A stretch of DNA of 64,000 nt from a virus, in IMG/VR virus record IMGVR_UViG_3300025598_000023, positions 47,325 through 111,324 of that record; one strand, written 5' to 3'. Below are positions 10,652 through 20,095 of this stretch, one piece after another. The translations under genes were made by a program, and so were the position numbers. Below the pieces are notes generated by a model. The model was not told the origin of the DNA, made no database searches, and saw only the letters and a program-made list of their open reading frames with translations. Positions within the stretch are counted from its first letter, which is position 1. Every line of letters starts with the position of its first letter.

Positions 10652-11046
10652 TGTCTACATTAGCAATTGCAAATTATACAGAAGATTCTTATGATACAAA
10701 TTTACTTGTTGTAATTGATGGTGACAAAAGTGGTGTTGCACTTGCAACACAATCACACGACCCACGTGTTTTGGGTGTAACTACTGATTTAACAAATGCT
10801 GAATTAGTTTTAGGTGAATTTGGTAATGATGGAACATTACCTATGATTGCTGTTGGTGGCAAAGTTCAACTTTATGTTCAAGGACCAGTAAATCGTGGTG
10901 ATTGTATTGTTACAAGCAACCAACCTGGTATTGGTCAAAAACTTGATCCTACAAAGTGGGTACCTGGTTGTATCGTTGGTAAAACACTTGATAATATTGA
11001 TGATTCAAGTGTAAGTTTAGTAACAGTGGTGGTTGGTTTACACTAA
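10651..11046 (+). CDS. stand-alone fibre C-terminal domain protein
   Basis: 131 residues, starting one base inside the stop of the upstream fibre gene. It lacks the N-terminal module and corresponds to the C-terminal domain of the two genes before it: a LGVTTDL turn, then GGKVQLYVQGPVNRGDCIVT, a GxxVGK turn and a V-rich end (VVVGL). It may act as a free tip, a chaperone or a competing subunit for the fibres. Alternatively it is a fission product of a former fourth fibre gene. Confidence 0.65.
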   Translation: MSTLAIANYTEDSYDTNLLVVIDGDKSGVALATQSHDPRVLGVTTDLTNAELVLGEFGNDGTLPMIAVGGKVQLYVQGPVNRGDCIVTSNQPGIGQKLDPTKWVPGCIVGKTLDNIDDSSVSLVTVVVGLH

Positions 11047-11049
11047 ATA
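11042..11049 (+). promoter_or_regulatory. T4-type late promoter (ACTAAATA)
   Basis: ACTAAATA overlaps the upstream stop codon and precedes the ATG at 11068 by 18 bases, with TGTGGGAAA as ribosome-binding site. Position and sequence repeat the arrangement at 9426. Confidence 0.45.
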
Positions 11050-11067
11050 TACTGTGGGAAATAGAAT

Positions 11068-11973
11068 ATGACTTATGCTAGTGGTGGTTTAATTCAGGCA
11101 AGTGATTATAATGGTTTTGCAACCAGTGTAAACCAATTATGGGGCACTGGTAGCGGTAGCTATGGTTATGGTCAAAGCACAACTATCTCACAATCACAAA
11201 CTGCTGGCACTGTTGTTCCTGCTTCTGATTGGGCAACACTTATTGCTCGTATGAGCACTATGCAACAACATCAGTATAATAATACGACTGGCATTCCTTC
11301 ACAACCAAGCAGCGGTGGTATTGTAACTTATCTTAGTCAGATTTCTACAGCTATCACGAGTTTGCAAAATAACCGCTTCCAATCATATACATCAACAATA
11401 AGTCCTGTTATAGCAAGCACAACCAATTCATCATCTTGGTATACAAGCAGTGTGAAAACATTTACTATAGCTTTTGGCAGCGATAACCAAGCTCGATATT
11501 TCTTTAATTGTGGTGGATACATTAAAATTGATTCCAGTGGTAATAGTATAACCAGTCCAAACGGTGGAACTGCGTGGAATAGTTTTGTTAATACTGGATT
11601 TAATAATTATTTTCTTTTTGCTACAAGTTCTCAACATAGCGGAACTGTTGGAACTTATACTCGTAGCACTTATTTAAGTGCAAGCGGGTTTTATAATTTA
11701 ACAAGCACACCTACATCATTTTTGACAATGACGGAAACTGGAACTGGTAACACAAACTACAACGCTAACTCTATTGATTTAAAATATAGTTATAATGGAA
11801 GTGGAACAATTACTGTAACATTAACACTAACGGATAATGATACAAATCCATTTGGTTACACAAATACTGGTTCAACTAATGCTTTTATTCAATATTGGTA
11901 TCCTGAAACTACGTACATATCTAATACGTGGGGTTCTACTACAACTGTTAATACCGTAAATACCCAAAGTTAA
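11068..11973 (+). CDS. virion structural protein, probable fibre or tip
   Basis: 301 residues. The N-terminus (SGGLIQASDYNGFATSVNQL) and the VPASDWATLI segment resemble aquatic T4-like phage structural proteins of unknown position. The remainder is Ser/Thr/Asn/Gly-rich with beta-prone stretches such as LTLTDNDTNPFGYTNTG. No catalytic motif is seen. It is the last gene of the structural run; a sigma70-like promoter follows immediately. Confidence 0.65.
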   Translation: MTYASGGLIQASDYNGFATSVNQLWGTGSGSYGYGQSTTISQSQTAGTVVPASDWATLIARMSTMQQHQYNNTTGIPSQPSSGGIVTYLSQISTAITSLQNNRFQSYTSTISPVIASTTNSSSWYTSSVKTFTIAFGSDNQARYFFNCGGYIKIDSSGNSITSPNGGTAWNSFVNTGFNNYFLFATSSQHSGTVGTYTRSTYLSASGFYNLTSTPTSFLTMTETGTGNTNYNANSIDLKYSYNGSGTITVTLTLTDNDTNPFGYTNTGSTNAFIQYWYPETTYISNTWGSTTTVNTVNTQS

Positions 11974-11974
11974 T

Positions 11975-12003
11975 TTGACATTACTATTAACATTTGATAA
12001 AAT
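11975..12003 (+). promoter_or_regulatory. sigma70-like promoter, possibly giving a leaderless transcript
   Basis: TTGACA at 11975-11980, a 17-base spacer, and TAAAAT at 11998-12003. The ATG of the next gene starts at 12010, about where transcription should start, and no Shine-Dalgarno sequence precedes it. The promoter would drive the glycosyltransferase and radical SAM operon separately from the structural genes. Confidence 0.55.
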
Positions 12004-12009
12004 TATCAC

Positions 12010-12330
12010 ATGACTCCAGAAGAACTGCGTGAACGGGCTATTGAAGCCTACAATCGTGATTTAGCAAAACAAAATATTCTAACTGCCATGGAATCACGCA
12101 TGACAGTAAATTATAATGATGGCGTATTCATCGTAACACAAGAACTTATAAGTTTCTTACATGCTTGGCAAGATGAATTGATTTATATGCTTGATGCGTA
12201 TGATGTTCCAATCCAAGTTGATGCCAACTATCTTAAAAAACTTTGCAAGCAACGCTGGCATGAAGTTATGAATGAATTTGCGTTAGAATACGAAGAGTAT
12301 AAAAAGATTCGTAATGCAAAACAACTCTAA
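12010..12330 (+). CDS. conserved hypothetical phage protein
   Basis: 106 residues, mostly helical and charged, starting MTPEELRERAIEAYNRDLAK and ending with a Lys/Arg-rich helix (EYEEYKKIRNAKQ). The pattern resembles a conserved protein of unknown function in T4-like cyanophages. It overlaps the next gene by 17 bases. It is the first gene after a sigma70-like promoter and has no visible ribosome-binding site. Confidence 0.6.
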   Translation: MTPEELRERAIEAYNRDLAKQNILTAMESRMTVNYNDGVFIVTQELISFLHAWQDELIYMLDAYDVPIQVDANYLKKLCKQRWHEVMNEFALEYEEYKKIRNAKQL

Positions 12331-13063
12331 AGGTTGTATCATATTTGCATACAACACAGATACTACTGACTATTTTAGTCAAGCAGTAGCGGCTGCTGAC
12401 AGGGTAGAGCATTATCTTAACATACCTACAACTATTTTTACAAACGAACCAAGAACTTGTAAACACAATGTCATACTTACGGAAACACCAGAAACCAATT
12501 ATAAACTTAAAAAACTTTGGCTCAATCGTAGCCGAACACGTGCTTTTGAACTTTCACCGTATGATAAGACGCTAGTAATTGATAGTGATTACTTTTTATG
12601 CACCGATAATCTAAACTATCACTTGCAAAGTTCTAAACAATTTTTAATAGCAAGTGAAGTTTATGAACCACTTACTGGCAAACGCACAGTCTATAATCTT
12701 GGTAAAACACAAATACCTATGATGTGGGCAACGGTAATGATTTTTGATAAGAGTGATGAAGCACGATGCATATTTGAGTGTGCAAGTTATGCTGAAAAAC
12801 ATTATAATTATTATAGTGATTTCTATGGTTTTAAACGACATCCAATACGCAACGACTATATTTTTACAATAGCCTGTCATCTTATGGGTGGTTATGGCAG
12901 CAAGTCATATGCACTACAAAATTATCCACTTGTAAATTGTTATGATATGGCATATCATAGTTGGGATAATAATAAGTTAGTTTACAAATACGATAGCGGT
13001 AAAGTTTATGGCAATCGGTTACAAAATATGGATTTGCATCTTATGAACAAGGATCAACTATGA
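12314..13063 (+). CDS. glycosyltransferase-like protein (GT-A type)
   Basis: 249 residues. Near residue 85 the sequence reads YDKTLVIDSDYFL; the DSD is a DxD-like metal and nucleotide-sugar site at the end of a hydrophobic strand, as in GT-A glycosyltransferases. The N-terminal strand GCIIFAYN with DTTDYFSQA fits the same fold. It overlaps both neighbours, one of which is a related protein. It probably transfers a sugar onto a virion or cell-surface target. The family is unassigned and the acceptor is unknown. Confidence 0.6.
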   Translation: MQNNSKGCIIFAYNTDTTDYFSQAVAAADRVEHYLNIPTTIFTNEPRTCKHNVILTETPETNYKLKKLWLNRSRTRAFELSPYDKTLVIDSDYFLCTDNLNYHLQSSKQFLIASEVYEPLTGKRTVYNLGKTQIPMMWATVMIFDKSDEARCIFECASYAEKHYNYYSDFYGFKRHPIRNDYIFTIACHLMGGYGSKSYALQNYPLVNCYDMAYHSWDNNKLVYKYDSGKVYGNRLQNMDLHLMNKDQL

Positions 13064-13905
13064 GTCGAGGATTTTTATGCATTGCACAGAATAGTGGTGA
13101 AACAGATTATTTGCGCATGGCATATCTACAAGCATTAAGTTGCAAGATAACACAATATGCACATCGTAATAGTTTTAGTGTTATTGTTGATCGTGAAACT
13201 GCTGATTGTCTTGAACAAAAACACATTGATGTATTTGATAATATCATTGTTTTAAAAAATGATCTTGCACAAAACAGCAAGGTAAAAATGCAGAATGAAT
13301 GTCAAGTTTTTAAGTATAGTCCTTATAAACAAACAATTAAAACCGAAGCAGATATGCTTTTTACGTCTAATTATGATTTTATTTGGGATCATTGGGCTTT
13401 TGACAAGTTCCACTTTTGCACCCATGTTTATACATATGATGGACATTTAATCAAAGACCGTAGTCAGCGTCAATTGTTTGATGATAGTTTATTGCCTGAT
13501 GTGTATAGTGCTTGGACATACTTTACATATGACTTGGAATGCAAAGAATTTTATGATACAATGCGTTTAATTATAGATGATTGGGATTATTATCGTGACA
13601 GTTATCTTGTAAATTGTCGCTATGATGAACCACGAACCGATGAAGTATATGCGCTGGCTTGTAAAATATTAGATATACCTTATAAAGGAAGCGGTTATGG
13701 TTTCTTACATATGAAACCAAAATTACAAAGACTTGGATTACATCAGTCATGGACTGAACAGTTAGATTTAGATGTCAACGCAGACTTAAATGTAACTATT
13801 GGTGGTTATAGACAAAATAAACCGCTGCATTATGTAGAAAAAACCTTTGTTACAGACGAATTGTTAAGTAGATATGAATATGGATATAAGCGAACAAGAG
13901 ATTAA
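13060..13905 (+). CDS. glycosyltransferase-like protein
   Basis: 281 residues, starting four bases inside the previous gene (ATGA). The start FLCIAQNSGETDYLRMAYLQAL parallels the upstream gene. The position of its DxD is taken by KTEADMLFTSNYDF (EAD), so the metal site is altered but plausible. The C-terminal half includes PRTDEVYALACKILD, typical of acceptor-side helices. It is likely a second glycosyltransferase of the same broad type; whether it is active is uncertain. Confidence 0.55.
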   Translation: MSRGFLCIAQNSGETDYLRMAYLQALSCKITQYAHRNSFSVIVDRETADCLEQKHIDVFDNIIVLKNDLAQNSKVKMQNECQVFKYSPYKQTIKTEADMLFTSNYDFIWDHWAFDKFHFCTHVYTYDGHLIKDRSQRQLFDDSLLPDVYSAWTYFTYDLECKEFYDTMRLIIDDWDYYRDSYLVNCRYDEPRTDEVYALACKILDIPYKGSGYGFLHMKPKLQRLGLHQSWTEQLDLDVNADLNVTIGGYRQNKPLHYVEKTFVTDELLSRYEYGYKRTRD

Positions 13906-14104
13906 AGCGTGGTGGGATGAGTTTGAACGTGAACTTGCTACTATGGTTAAACCAAATGATCCAAATCCACCGCCAAAACCAAGTATGGAACCACCTAGAC
14001 TACCTTCTTGGAAACGTGGCAACACATATTACACATTGGCAAATGACCGCCAGTTTCCTGTAGAACCCGAACACCCTAACGCCGTAGGCTGGAATTATGA
14101 CTGA
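13874..14104 (+). CDS. small hypothetical protein
   Basis: 76 residues, overlapping the previous gene by 32 bases; a second ATG at 13880 is an equally good start. The protein is rich in Trp, Glu and Pro, with ISEQEIKAWWDEFEREL then a Pro-rich linker (PNPPPKPSMEPPRLP) and RQFPVEPEHPN. It could be an adaptor or assembly partner of the neighbouring glycosyltransferases; no family is recognised. Confidence 0.5.
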   Translation: MNMDISEQEIKAWWDEFERELATMVKPNDPNPPPKPSMEPPRLPSWKRGNTYYTLANDRQFPVEPEHPNAVGWNYD

Positions 14105-15035
14105 ATTAATTGATATAAGTGAGTTAGATTGTATTTTTTTGAGTTACAAAGAACCAAATGCTGATAGTAATTGGGCATATTTGCGTTCTTTTGTCCCGTG
14201 GGCTAAACGTGTGCATGGCATAGAAGGCAGTGATGCAGCGCATAAAGCTGCCGCTGCTGTTAGTGAAACCGAACGTTTTATTTTGATTGATGGTGATAAT
14301 CAACCAAATCCAGAGTTTTTTAATCAACAGTTGCGCATTAATCAAACAAATGACCGTTGCGTATTTCGTTGGCGCGCTAGGAATGTAATAAACGGTCTTT
14401 GTTATGGCAACGGTGGGATCAGCAGTTGGACAAAAACTTTTGTAAACAATATGCGAACACATGAAGCCAGTGAAGGCGATGCCGACACTGTTGTAGAATT
14501 TTGCTTTGATGACAACTATTGGGCTATGCATGATGTTTGGAGTACTACTATTCCTAATGGTAGTCCACAACAAGCATGGCAAGCTGGATTCCGCGAAGGA
14601 GTTAAACTTTGTCTTGACCGTGGTCGTCGTCCTACACCAGAAGAATTTGAAAGTGTTACATGGGTAGGCAATAGAACTAATCTTGTTATTTGGTGCACAG
14701 TTGGCGCAGATGTAGATTATGGAAAACATGCCATTCTTGGTGCAAGACAAGGTGCTTATAAAACCATGTTTGATGATAGTTGGGATTATACTGAAGTGCG
14801 TGATTTTAATAAACTTGACAAATTATGGAATAATAGTTTAGAATATAGCGATAAAGAAAGTGAAGGATTTGCTCGTATTTTGCGCAACCGTTTAAACCTT
14901 GATATTGCAACATACAATGCAGAACAAAGCAAATGGTTTAAAAAGCATCAGCGAACATACCAGAATATTGATATTATGTTACCAGAAAGAGACGTAGGAA
15001 ATGTCATCAAAAGCGCAGCTAGACAACTCTGGTGA
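14097..15035 (+). CDS. glycosyltransferase-like protein, paralogue of a later fusion protein
   Basis: 312 residues. The N-terminus has DCIFLSYKEPNADSNWAYL, WAKRVHGIEGSDAAHKAAA and RFILIDGDNQPNP. The last includes DGD at a strand end, like the DxD of GT-A enzymes. The same motifs occur in the C-terminal third of the 968-residue protein at 23897-26803 (DIVFISYDEVQAD, AKRVHGVEGMENALAAAA). It overlaps neighbours on both sides. A sugar-transfer role fits the operon; the real activity is unknown. Confidence 0.6.
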   Translation: MTELIDISELDCIFLSYKEPNADSNWAYLRSFVPWAKRVHGIEGSDAAHKAAAAVSETERFILIDGDNQPNPEFFNQQLRINQTNDRCVFRWRARNVINGLCYGNGGISSWTKTFVNNMRTHEASEGDADTVVEFCFDDNYWAMHDVWSTTIPNGSPQQAWQAGFREGVKLCLDRGRRPTPEEFESVTWVGNRTNLVIWCTVGADVDYGKHAILGARQGAYKTMFDDSWDYTEVRDFNKLDKLWNNSLEYSDKESEGFARILRNRLNLDIATYNAEQSKWFKKHQRTYQNIDIMLPERDVGNVIKSAARQLW

Positions 15036-16440
15036 TGTCGCCACAGTAAATGTGGACAACACTCTTAAAAGTGATTTTTTATCTGCTGCTGAAAAGATGC
15101 AGTCAAAACTTGGTCATGCCCTTTGTCTTGCAAAGTGGCAACAAACTAGTTTGCATCTAACAACTGGTCATACAAATAGTTGTTACCATCCACCACTACA
15201 CAGGATTAATGTAGATGATCTCACCGATAACCCCAGTGCGCTACACAACACTGAATACAAAAAAGCGCAAAGACAGCGAATGTTACGTGGCGAACGTCCA
15301 GAAGAGTGCAGTTATTGTTGGCGAGTCGAAGCAACAGGAAACCTTAGTGATAGACACTACCGCAGTGGAGAGCCGTGGGCTGCCGATCATTACGATACAA
15401 TTATTGCTAGCGACCCTAATACTTGGAATGTTAATCCTGCTTATGTAGAAGTTAATTTTAGCAATGTATGTAACTTACAGTGCAGTTATTGCTCGCCACA
15501 ATTTAGCAGTGCGTGGCAAAAGGAAATAAATGAGCACGGTGCTTATCCTACTTCTAACCTTCATAATAGTCCTACTTACTTTGGGGGTGATCGTAAACCT
15601 ATACCGAATCGTGAAGTTAATCCTTATGTTGATGCGTTTTGGAGATGGTGGCCAGAACTCTACCCAAATCTAAAACATTTCCGTATGACAGGTGGTGAAC
15701 CGTTGTTAGATAAAAACACATACCGTGTTTTTGATTATGTGTTAGATAATCCTAAAAAAGATTTGCATCTTAATGTCACTAGTAACTTTAGTCAAGATGA
15801 ATATGTATTTGACAAATATCTAACTTACGTCAAACATATGTGTGGCAATGGTGTATTAGAACACTTTATGCAATTTGTTAGTATTGATGGTTATGGTGAA
15901 CGTGGTGAATATGGTCGTCATGGTTTAGATTTTGAACTCATGAAAAGGAATGTAGAACGGTTTTTGACAGAAGTTCCTAGCCGCAATAGCGTGACATTTA
16001 TTATTACAATGAATGTTTTAAATGTAACAAGCATACGTGAATTGCTGCAATGGATTACTGAATTGCGCAGCAAATACAGCACGACCTATCAACGTATTTG
16101 GTTTGATACACCTATTTTGCGTGAACCAGCTTGGCAATGTATTGATATACTACCTGAAAGTTATGCTTGGTTTTTACAGAACGTTGTTCATTGGATGCAA
16201 CCACAAACTGAAACAGTAGATACTCGATTCAATGGATTTAAAGATTATGAAGTTGTGAAACTACAGCGTGTTGTAGATTGGATGCACGAACATCGTCGTG
16301 AAGATAAAAAAACTATGGCAGACTTTTATCGCTTCTTTAATGAACATGATTCTCGTCGCAAAACTAATTTCTTAAAAATCTTTCCAGAAATGAGTGATTG
16401 GTATAACACTTGTAAATATTGGGCTGATAGCAATGTATAA
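15001..16440 (+). CDS. twitch-type radical SAM protein 1
   Basis: 479 residues. The [4Fe-4S]-SAM motif CNLQCSYC (CX3CX2C, residues 157-164) follows VEVNFSNV, and a MTGGEPLLD segment fits the radical SAM GGE motif. The N-terminal region has SCYHPP, ALHNTEYKKAQRQRMLRGER and PEECSYCW, a Cys-containing pattern repeated in the following genes and typical of twitch-domain radical SAM proteins. It starts 35 bases inside the upstream gene behind GTAGGAA. The substrate is unknown; the context suggests modification of a glycan or protein. Confidence 0.85.
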   Translation: MSSKAQLDNSGDVATVNVDNTLKSDFLSAAEKMQSKLGHALCLAKWQQTSLHLTTGHTNSCYHPPLHRINVDDLTDNPSALHNTEYKKAQRQRMLRGERPEECSYCWRVEATGNLSDRHYRSGEPWAADHYDTIIASDPNTWNVNPAYVEVNFSNVCNLQCSYCSPQFSSAWQKEINEHGAYPTSNLHNSPTYFGGDRKPIPNREVNPYVDAFWRWWPELYPNLKHFRMTGGEPLLDKNTYRVFDYVLDNPKKDLHLNVTSNFSQDEYVFDKYLTYVKHMCGNGVLEHFMQFVSIDGYGERGEYGRHGLDFELMKRNVERFLTEVPSRNSVTFIITMNVLNVTSIRELLQWITELRSKYSTTYQRIWFDTPILREPAWQCIDILPESYAWFLQNVVHWMQPQTETVDTRFNGFKDYEVVKLQRVVDWMHEHRREDKKTMADFYRFFNEHDSRRKTNFLKIFPEMSDWYNTCKYWADSNV

Positions 16441-17461
16441 ATTTCCACTTTGGCATTGGCACATTGAAAATAGTAGTATTTGTAGCTTGCGTTGTCCTCG
16501 CTGCCCTCGCGCAGAAATTCCCGATACACTTGTTCAAACTAGTCTTGGTTTAGATTTTTTTAAGAAGAATTTTAATCCAGAATTTATGCAAGACGTTTGG
16601 CAAATTAGTTTTTGTGGTGATGATGGAGACCCAATTTATGGTAAGGAATTTTTAGAAGTAGTTGAATATTTAAAAACTACAAAACCTAATTTAAGTTTAC
16701 GCATTGTTACTAATGGAAGTTTTAGGAACGAATCTTGGTGGAAAAAACTTTCTCATAACTTGAATCAATATGATGAAATTCATTTTAGTTTGGATGGATG
16801 GGATCAAGAAAGCAACGAAAAATACCGTGTCAATAGTGATTGGGATAGTATAACAACTGCTATAAAAACTGTCAGAGAAAATAGTAATATTATAATGACT
16901 TGGGCTGCAATTGCTTTTAAATTTAATCAGTATGATATTATTACTATGAAAGATTTAGCCGTTAAATGGAATTTTGATATATTTCAACTTACCTACAGCA
17001 CAAAGTTTGGTAGTAAGTATCCTAATTATAATACCGATGGAAAAGACGAGCTTGAACCAAATTCACAATTCATTGCAAAGGGACATAGGTTTAGTCGTGA
17101 AATAACGAATCTCACTGATAGAAAAATACTAGACAATGGTAAAAACCAAATAAATTTAGATTTATATCAAAACATTAATAATGTTAACGATATAATTCCA
17201 CTTTGTAAGATTGGTAATAAAGGTCTTTATATTAGTAGTGAAGGATATTTTTATCCATGTTGTTGGATGGCAAATAGGTATAATCATACACGTTGGCAAG
17301 AGTTTCGTCAGCCACAATATAACTTGAACAAAAGAAACATAAGTGATATATTAGGCGATGAAATGTGGGACAATTTTTTTAATAATTTAAACAATTATGA
17401 TGAATGTAAAAATAAATGCTGTTCACAAAATTTTAATGAGGGATATGCGACATCGTGGTAA
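16433..17461 (+). CDS. radical SAM protein with C-terminal Cys cluster
   Basis: 342 residues from the ATG at 16433, which overlaps the previous stop by eight bases. CSLRCPRC (residues 17-24) is a CX3CX2C SAM cluster placed right at the N-terminus. C-terminal cysteines (a CK..., YPCCW and an ECKNKCC segment) could hold auxiliary iron-sulfur clusters as in SPASM proteins. It differs from its neighbours in lacking the long N-terminal twitch region. Substrate unknown. Confidence 0.8.
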   Translation: MYKFPLWHWHIENSSICSLRCPRCPRAEIPDTLVQTSLGLDFFKKNFNPEFMQDVWQISFCGDDGDPIYGKEFLEVVEYLKTTKPNLSLRIVTNGSFRNESWWKKLSHNLNQYDEIHFSLDGWDQESNEKYRVNSDWDSITTAIKTVRENSNIIMTWAAIAFKFNQYDIITMKDLAVKWNFDIFQLTYSTKFGSKYPNYNTDGKDELEPNSQFIAKGHRFSREITNLTDRKILDNGKNQINLDLYQNINNVNDIIPLCKIGNKGLYISSEGYFYPCCWMANRYNHTRWQEFRQPQYNLNKRNISDILGDEMWDNFFNNLNNYDECKNKCCSQNFNEGYATSW

Positions 17462-18816
17462 GAAGCAAACGTCCAGATGAATCTTTTTTAGAATATAAGC
17501 AGCGTATTCTTGATACTAAAAGTGCATCATTCTGTGGTGCTAAGTGGTATAATGCTACAATTTGGCTAGGTAGTGGGCAAACTACAAGCTGTCATCACCC
17601 ACTGCCGCATCAAGTAAGTGTAGAACAAGTTTTGGCTAACCCTGCTGCATTGCATAATACTCCAGAAAAGAAACAACAACGATTACAAATGCAAAAAGGT
17701 GAGCGTCCAAGTGGTTGCGAATATTGCTGGCGTATTGAAGATTCATCTCCTACTGCCATCAGTGACCGTCCTTATAAAAGCATGCTATATAGTGAAGAAG
17801 AACTAAACACTGCATTTAATACACTGTATAAATTAGATGTTAATCTTCGAACATTGGAGATAGCCTTTGACCGCACTTGTAACTTTGCTTGCAGCTATTG
17901 CAATCCCGCTTTTAGCACTACTTGGGTTAAAGACATTAAAGTTAATGGACCATATACCAATCTGGTTAGTGATGGCCGCAATCATTTTACCCATCTACAT
18001 GATAGTTCTCAGTTATATGGTTTCACTGACACTAATCCATATGTAGAAGCATTTTTTAAGTGGTGGGAAAGTGATCTACATAAGACACTACGTGAATTGC
18101 GTATTACTGGTGGCGAACCACTTATGAGTGGTCATACTTGGAAACTACTTGATTGGTTTAAATTAAATCGTGGCAAAAGTGAAACAAAACTAGCTATCAA
18201 CAGCAATCTTGGCATGGATAATAAAAAGTTAAATGAATTTATTGAAGCTGTTCGTGATATTCCACACGTAGAAGTTTATACAAGCTGCGAGGCATTTGGT
18301 AGTGCAGCAGAATATATTCGTGATGGTTTAGATTATAACCAATGGTTTGATAATCTTGTTGCACTGCATAGCAGCGGTGTAGTTAAACAATTGCATGTTA
18401 TGGCAACTATCAATGGTTTATGTTTGATGTCGCTTCCTAAATTCTTAAAACACATGATGGATTTTAAGATAGGACGAGGAAAAAGTTCTTTAACTTTTAC
18501 GCTCAATATTTTACGTTTTCCTAGTTTCCAAAGTCCAACTGTTATGCCACACAATGTTCGTGAAAATTGTGCAGTTGAATTAGAAAAATTTTTAAATAGT
18601 TACGAACATAGTAATTATTTGCATCAAATGGAAATTGAACATATCAAAAGATTAATTGAATACCTTCGCAAAGTTGAAACACCTCACGAAGGTGCAAGTA
18701 ATAAAAATGTGTTAGAAAAAGATTTTAAAAATTTTTATGAACAATATGATGTTCGTCGTAATAAAAATTTTATAAAAACATTTGCAGAATTGGAAAATTG
18801 GTATAGTGGCTTATAA
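17455..18816 (+). CDS. twitch-type radical SAM protein 2
   Basis: 453 residues from a GTG overlapping the previous stop by seven bases. The SAM cluster CNFACSYC lies at residues 142-149, and a ITGGEPLMS segment follows. N-terminal SCHHPLPH, AALHNTPEKKQQR and GERPSGCEYCWR match the first gene of the array closely, so the two are paralogues. The C-terminus (FYEQYDVRRNKNF) also matches that of the first (FFNEHDSRRKTNF). Confidence 0.85.
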   Translation: MVRSKRPDESFLEYKQRILDTKSASFCGAKWYNATIWLGSGQTTSCHHPLPHQVSVEQVLANPAALHNTPEKKQQRLQMQKGERPSGCEYCWRIEDSSPTAISDRPYKSMLYSEEELNTAFNTLYKLDVNLRTLEIAFDRTCNFACSYCNPAFSTTWVKDIKVNGPYTNLVSDGRNHFTHLHDSSQLYGFTDTNPYVEAFFKWWESDLHKTLRELRITGGEPLMSGHTWKLLDWFKLNRGKSETKLAINSNLGMDNKKLNEFIEAVRDIPHVEVYTSCEAFGSAAEYIRDGLDYNQWFDNLVALHSSGVVKQLHVMATINGLCLMSLPKFLKHMMDFKIGRGKSSLTFTLNILRFPSFQSPTVMPHNVRENCAVELEKFLNSYEHSNYLHQMEIEHIKRLIEYLRKVETPHEGASNKNVLEKDFKNFYEQYDVRRNKNFIKTFAELENWYSGL

Positions 18817-20095
18817 TTATAACGGTAAAGAACCAATCAAGATTGAAGTTGACCAATTAAGTAATAAGCACAAAGAGCTTATTTTTGAAAATAAAACATT
18901 TTGCATGTATCCGTGGATTCATCTACATGCCTTTCCAACTGGTGAAGCATATCCTTGTTGTAATACAGAGATGAGTGAAACTGTTGGTAATACACGTTAT
19001 GATACTCTTGAAGAAATATGGCATAGCGCACCTATGCGTGATATTCGTAGTAAAATGCTTGCTGGTGAACATGTAAAAGGTTGCAACCGTTGTTATGAAC
19101 AAGAACAAAACGGTTTCTTTAGTATGCGTATGAGTGCCAATAAACATTTTGGGCATCATATTACTTTAACTGACAATCCTACACCACCAATGAAAATGAT
19201 TTATTGGGATATCAGATTTTCTAACTTATGTAACTTAAAATGTCGTAGTTGTGGTCATATCTTTAGTAGTAACTGGTATGATGATCAGGTTAAGTTATTA
19301 GAATTAGAACAAGCTACTGCTGAAAGTTGGAAAACAAGAAATACAAGAATAAATTTTGCTGGAAAAACCGAAGATGATATTTGGGAACAGCTAGAACCAC
19401 AGATTGATAATCTTGAACAAGTATATTTTGCTGGTGGTGAACCACTTATTATGGAAGAACATTATCGTCTTCTCAATGAACTGATTAAACGTGGTCGTAG
19501 TGATGTACGATTAATTTATAATACTAATTTTAGTCAGCTTACTTACAAGAAAACAAATGTGTTAGAATTGTGGCGTGAGTTTAATAGTGTCAGTGTTGGA
19601 GCAAGTCTTGATGCTATGGGTGCTCATGCTGAATATATTCGCAAAGGAACCAAGTGGTCGCAAGTTGAACAAAATCGTGAGCAAATGTTAAAGATTTGTC
19701 CTAATGTAGATTTTTACATAAGTCCTACCCTAAGCATTATGAACGCTCTGCACTTGCCTAAATTTCATCGTGAATGGGTGAATCGTGGCTTTTTAAAACC
19801 ACAGGATTTAAATATTAATATACTACAAGACCCACCACATTATCGTATTGACGCATTGCCATTCCAGTATAAAGTAGATATACAAGAATTATATCTAGAG
19901 CATATTAAATGGTTAAAACCTCAAGATAAATTAACTCGTGCAACAATTGGTTTTGAAAGTGCAATTAACTTTATGATGGCAGATGATAAATCAGATTTGT
20001 TGCCAAAATTTATTCAAAAAACCGCGCAACTAGATAAAATAAGAAATGAAAATATATTAGATGCAATTCCAGAGTTAGGGTATTTGTATGAATAA
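18806..20095 (+). CDS. twitch-type radical SAM protein 3
   Basis: About 429 residues from a GTG at 18806, which overlaps the upstream stop by eleven bases; a TTG at 18782 would add eight residues. The N-terminal twitch-like part has TFCMYPWIHLHAFPTGEAYPCC and KGCNRCYEQE. The SAM cluster CNLKCRSC is at residues 142-149, followed by VYFAGGEPLIM. It is in the family with CMYPW/CC/CNRC cysteine pairs shared with the next two genes. Confidence 0.85.
   Translation: MAYNYNGKEPIKIEVDQLSNKHKELIFENKTFCMYPWIHLHAFPTGEAYPCCNTEMSETVGNTRYDTLEEIWHSAPMRDIRSKMLAGEHVKGCNRCYEQEQNGFFSMRMSANKHFGHHITLTDNPTPPMKMIYWDIRFSNLCNLKCRSCGHIFSSNWYDDQVKLLELEQATAESWKTRNTRINFAGKTEDDIWEQLEPQIDNLEQVYFAGGEPLIMEEHYRLLNELIKRGRSDVRLIYNTNFSQLTYKKTNVLELWREFNSVSVGASLDAMGAHAEYIRKGTKWSQVEQNREQMLKICPNVDFYISPTLSIMNALHLPKFHREWVNRGFLKPQDLNINILQDPPHYRIDALPFQYKVDIQELYLEHIKWLKPQDKLTRATIGFESAINFMMADDKSDLLPKFIQKTAQLDKIRNENILDAIPELGYLYE

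Noticed and set aside
14124-14750. 208-residue minus-strand open frame
   Set aside because: Antisense to a well-supported glycosyltransferase-like gene; composition is that of a shadow frame.
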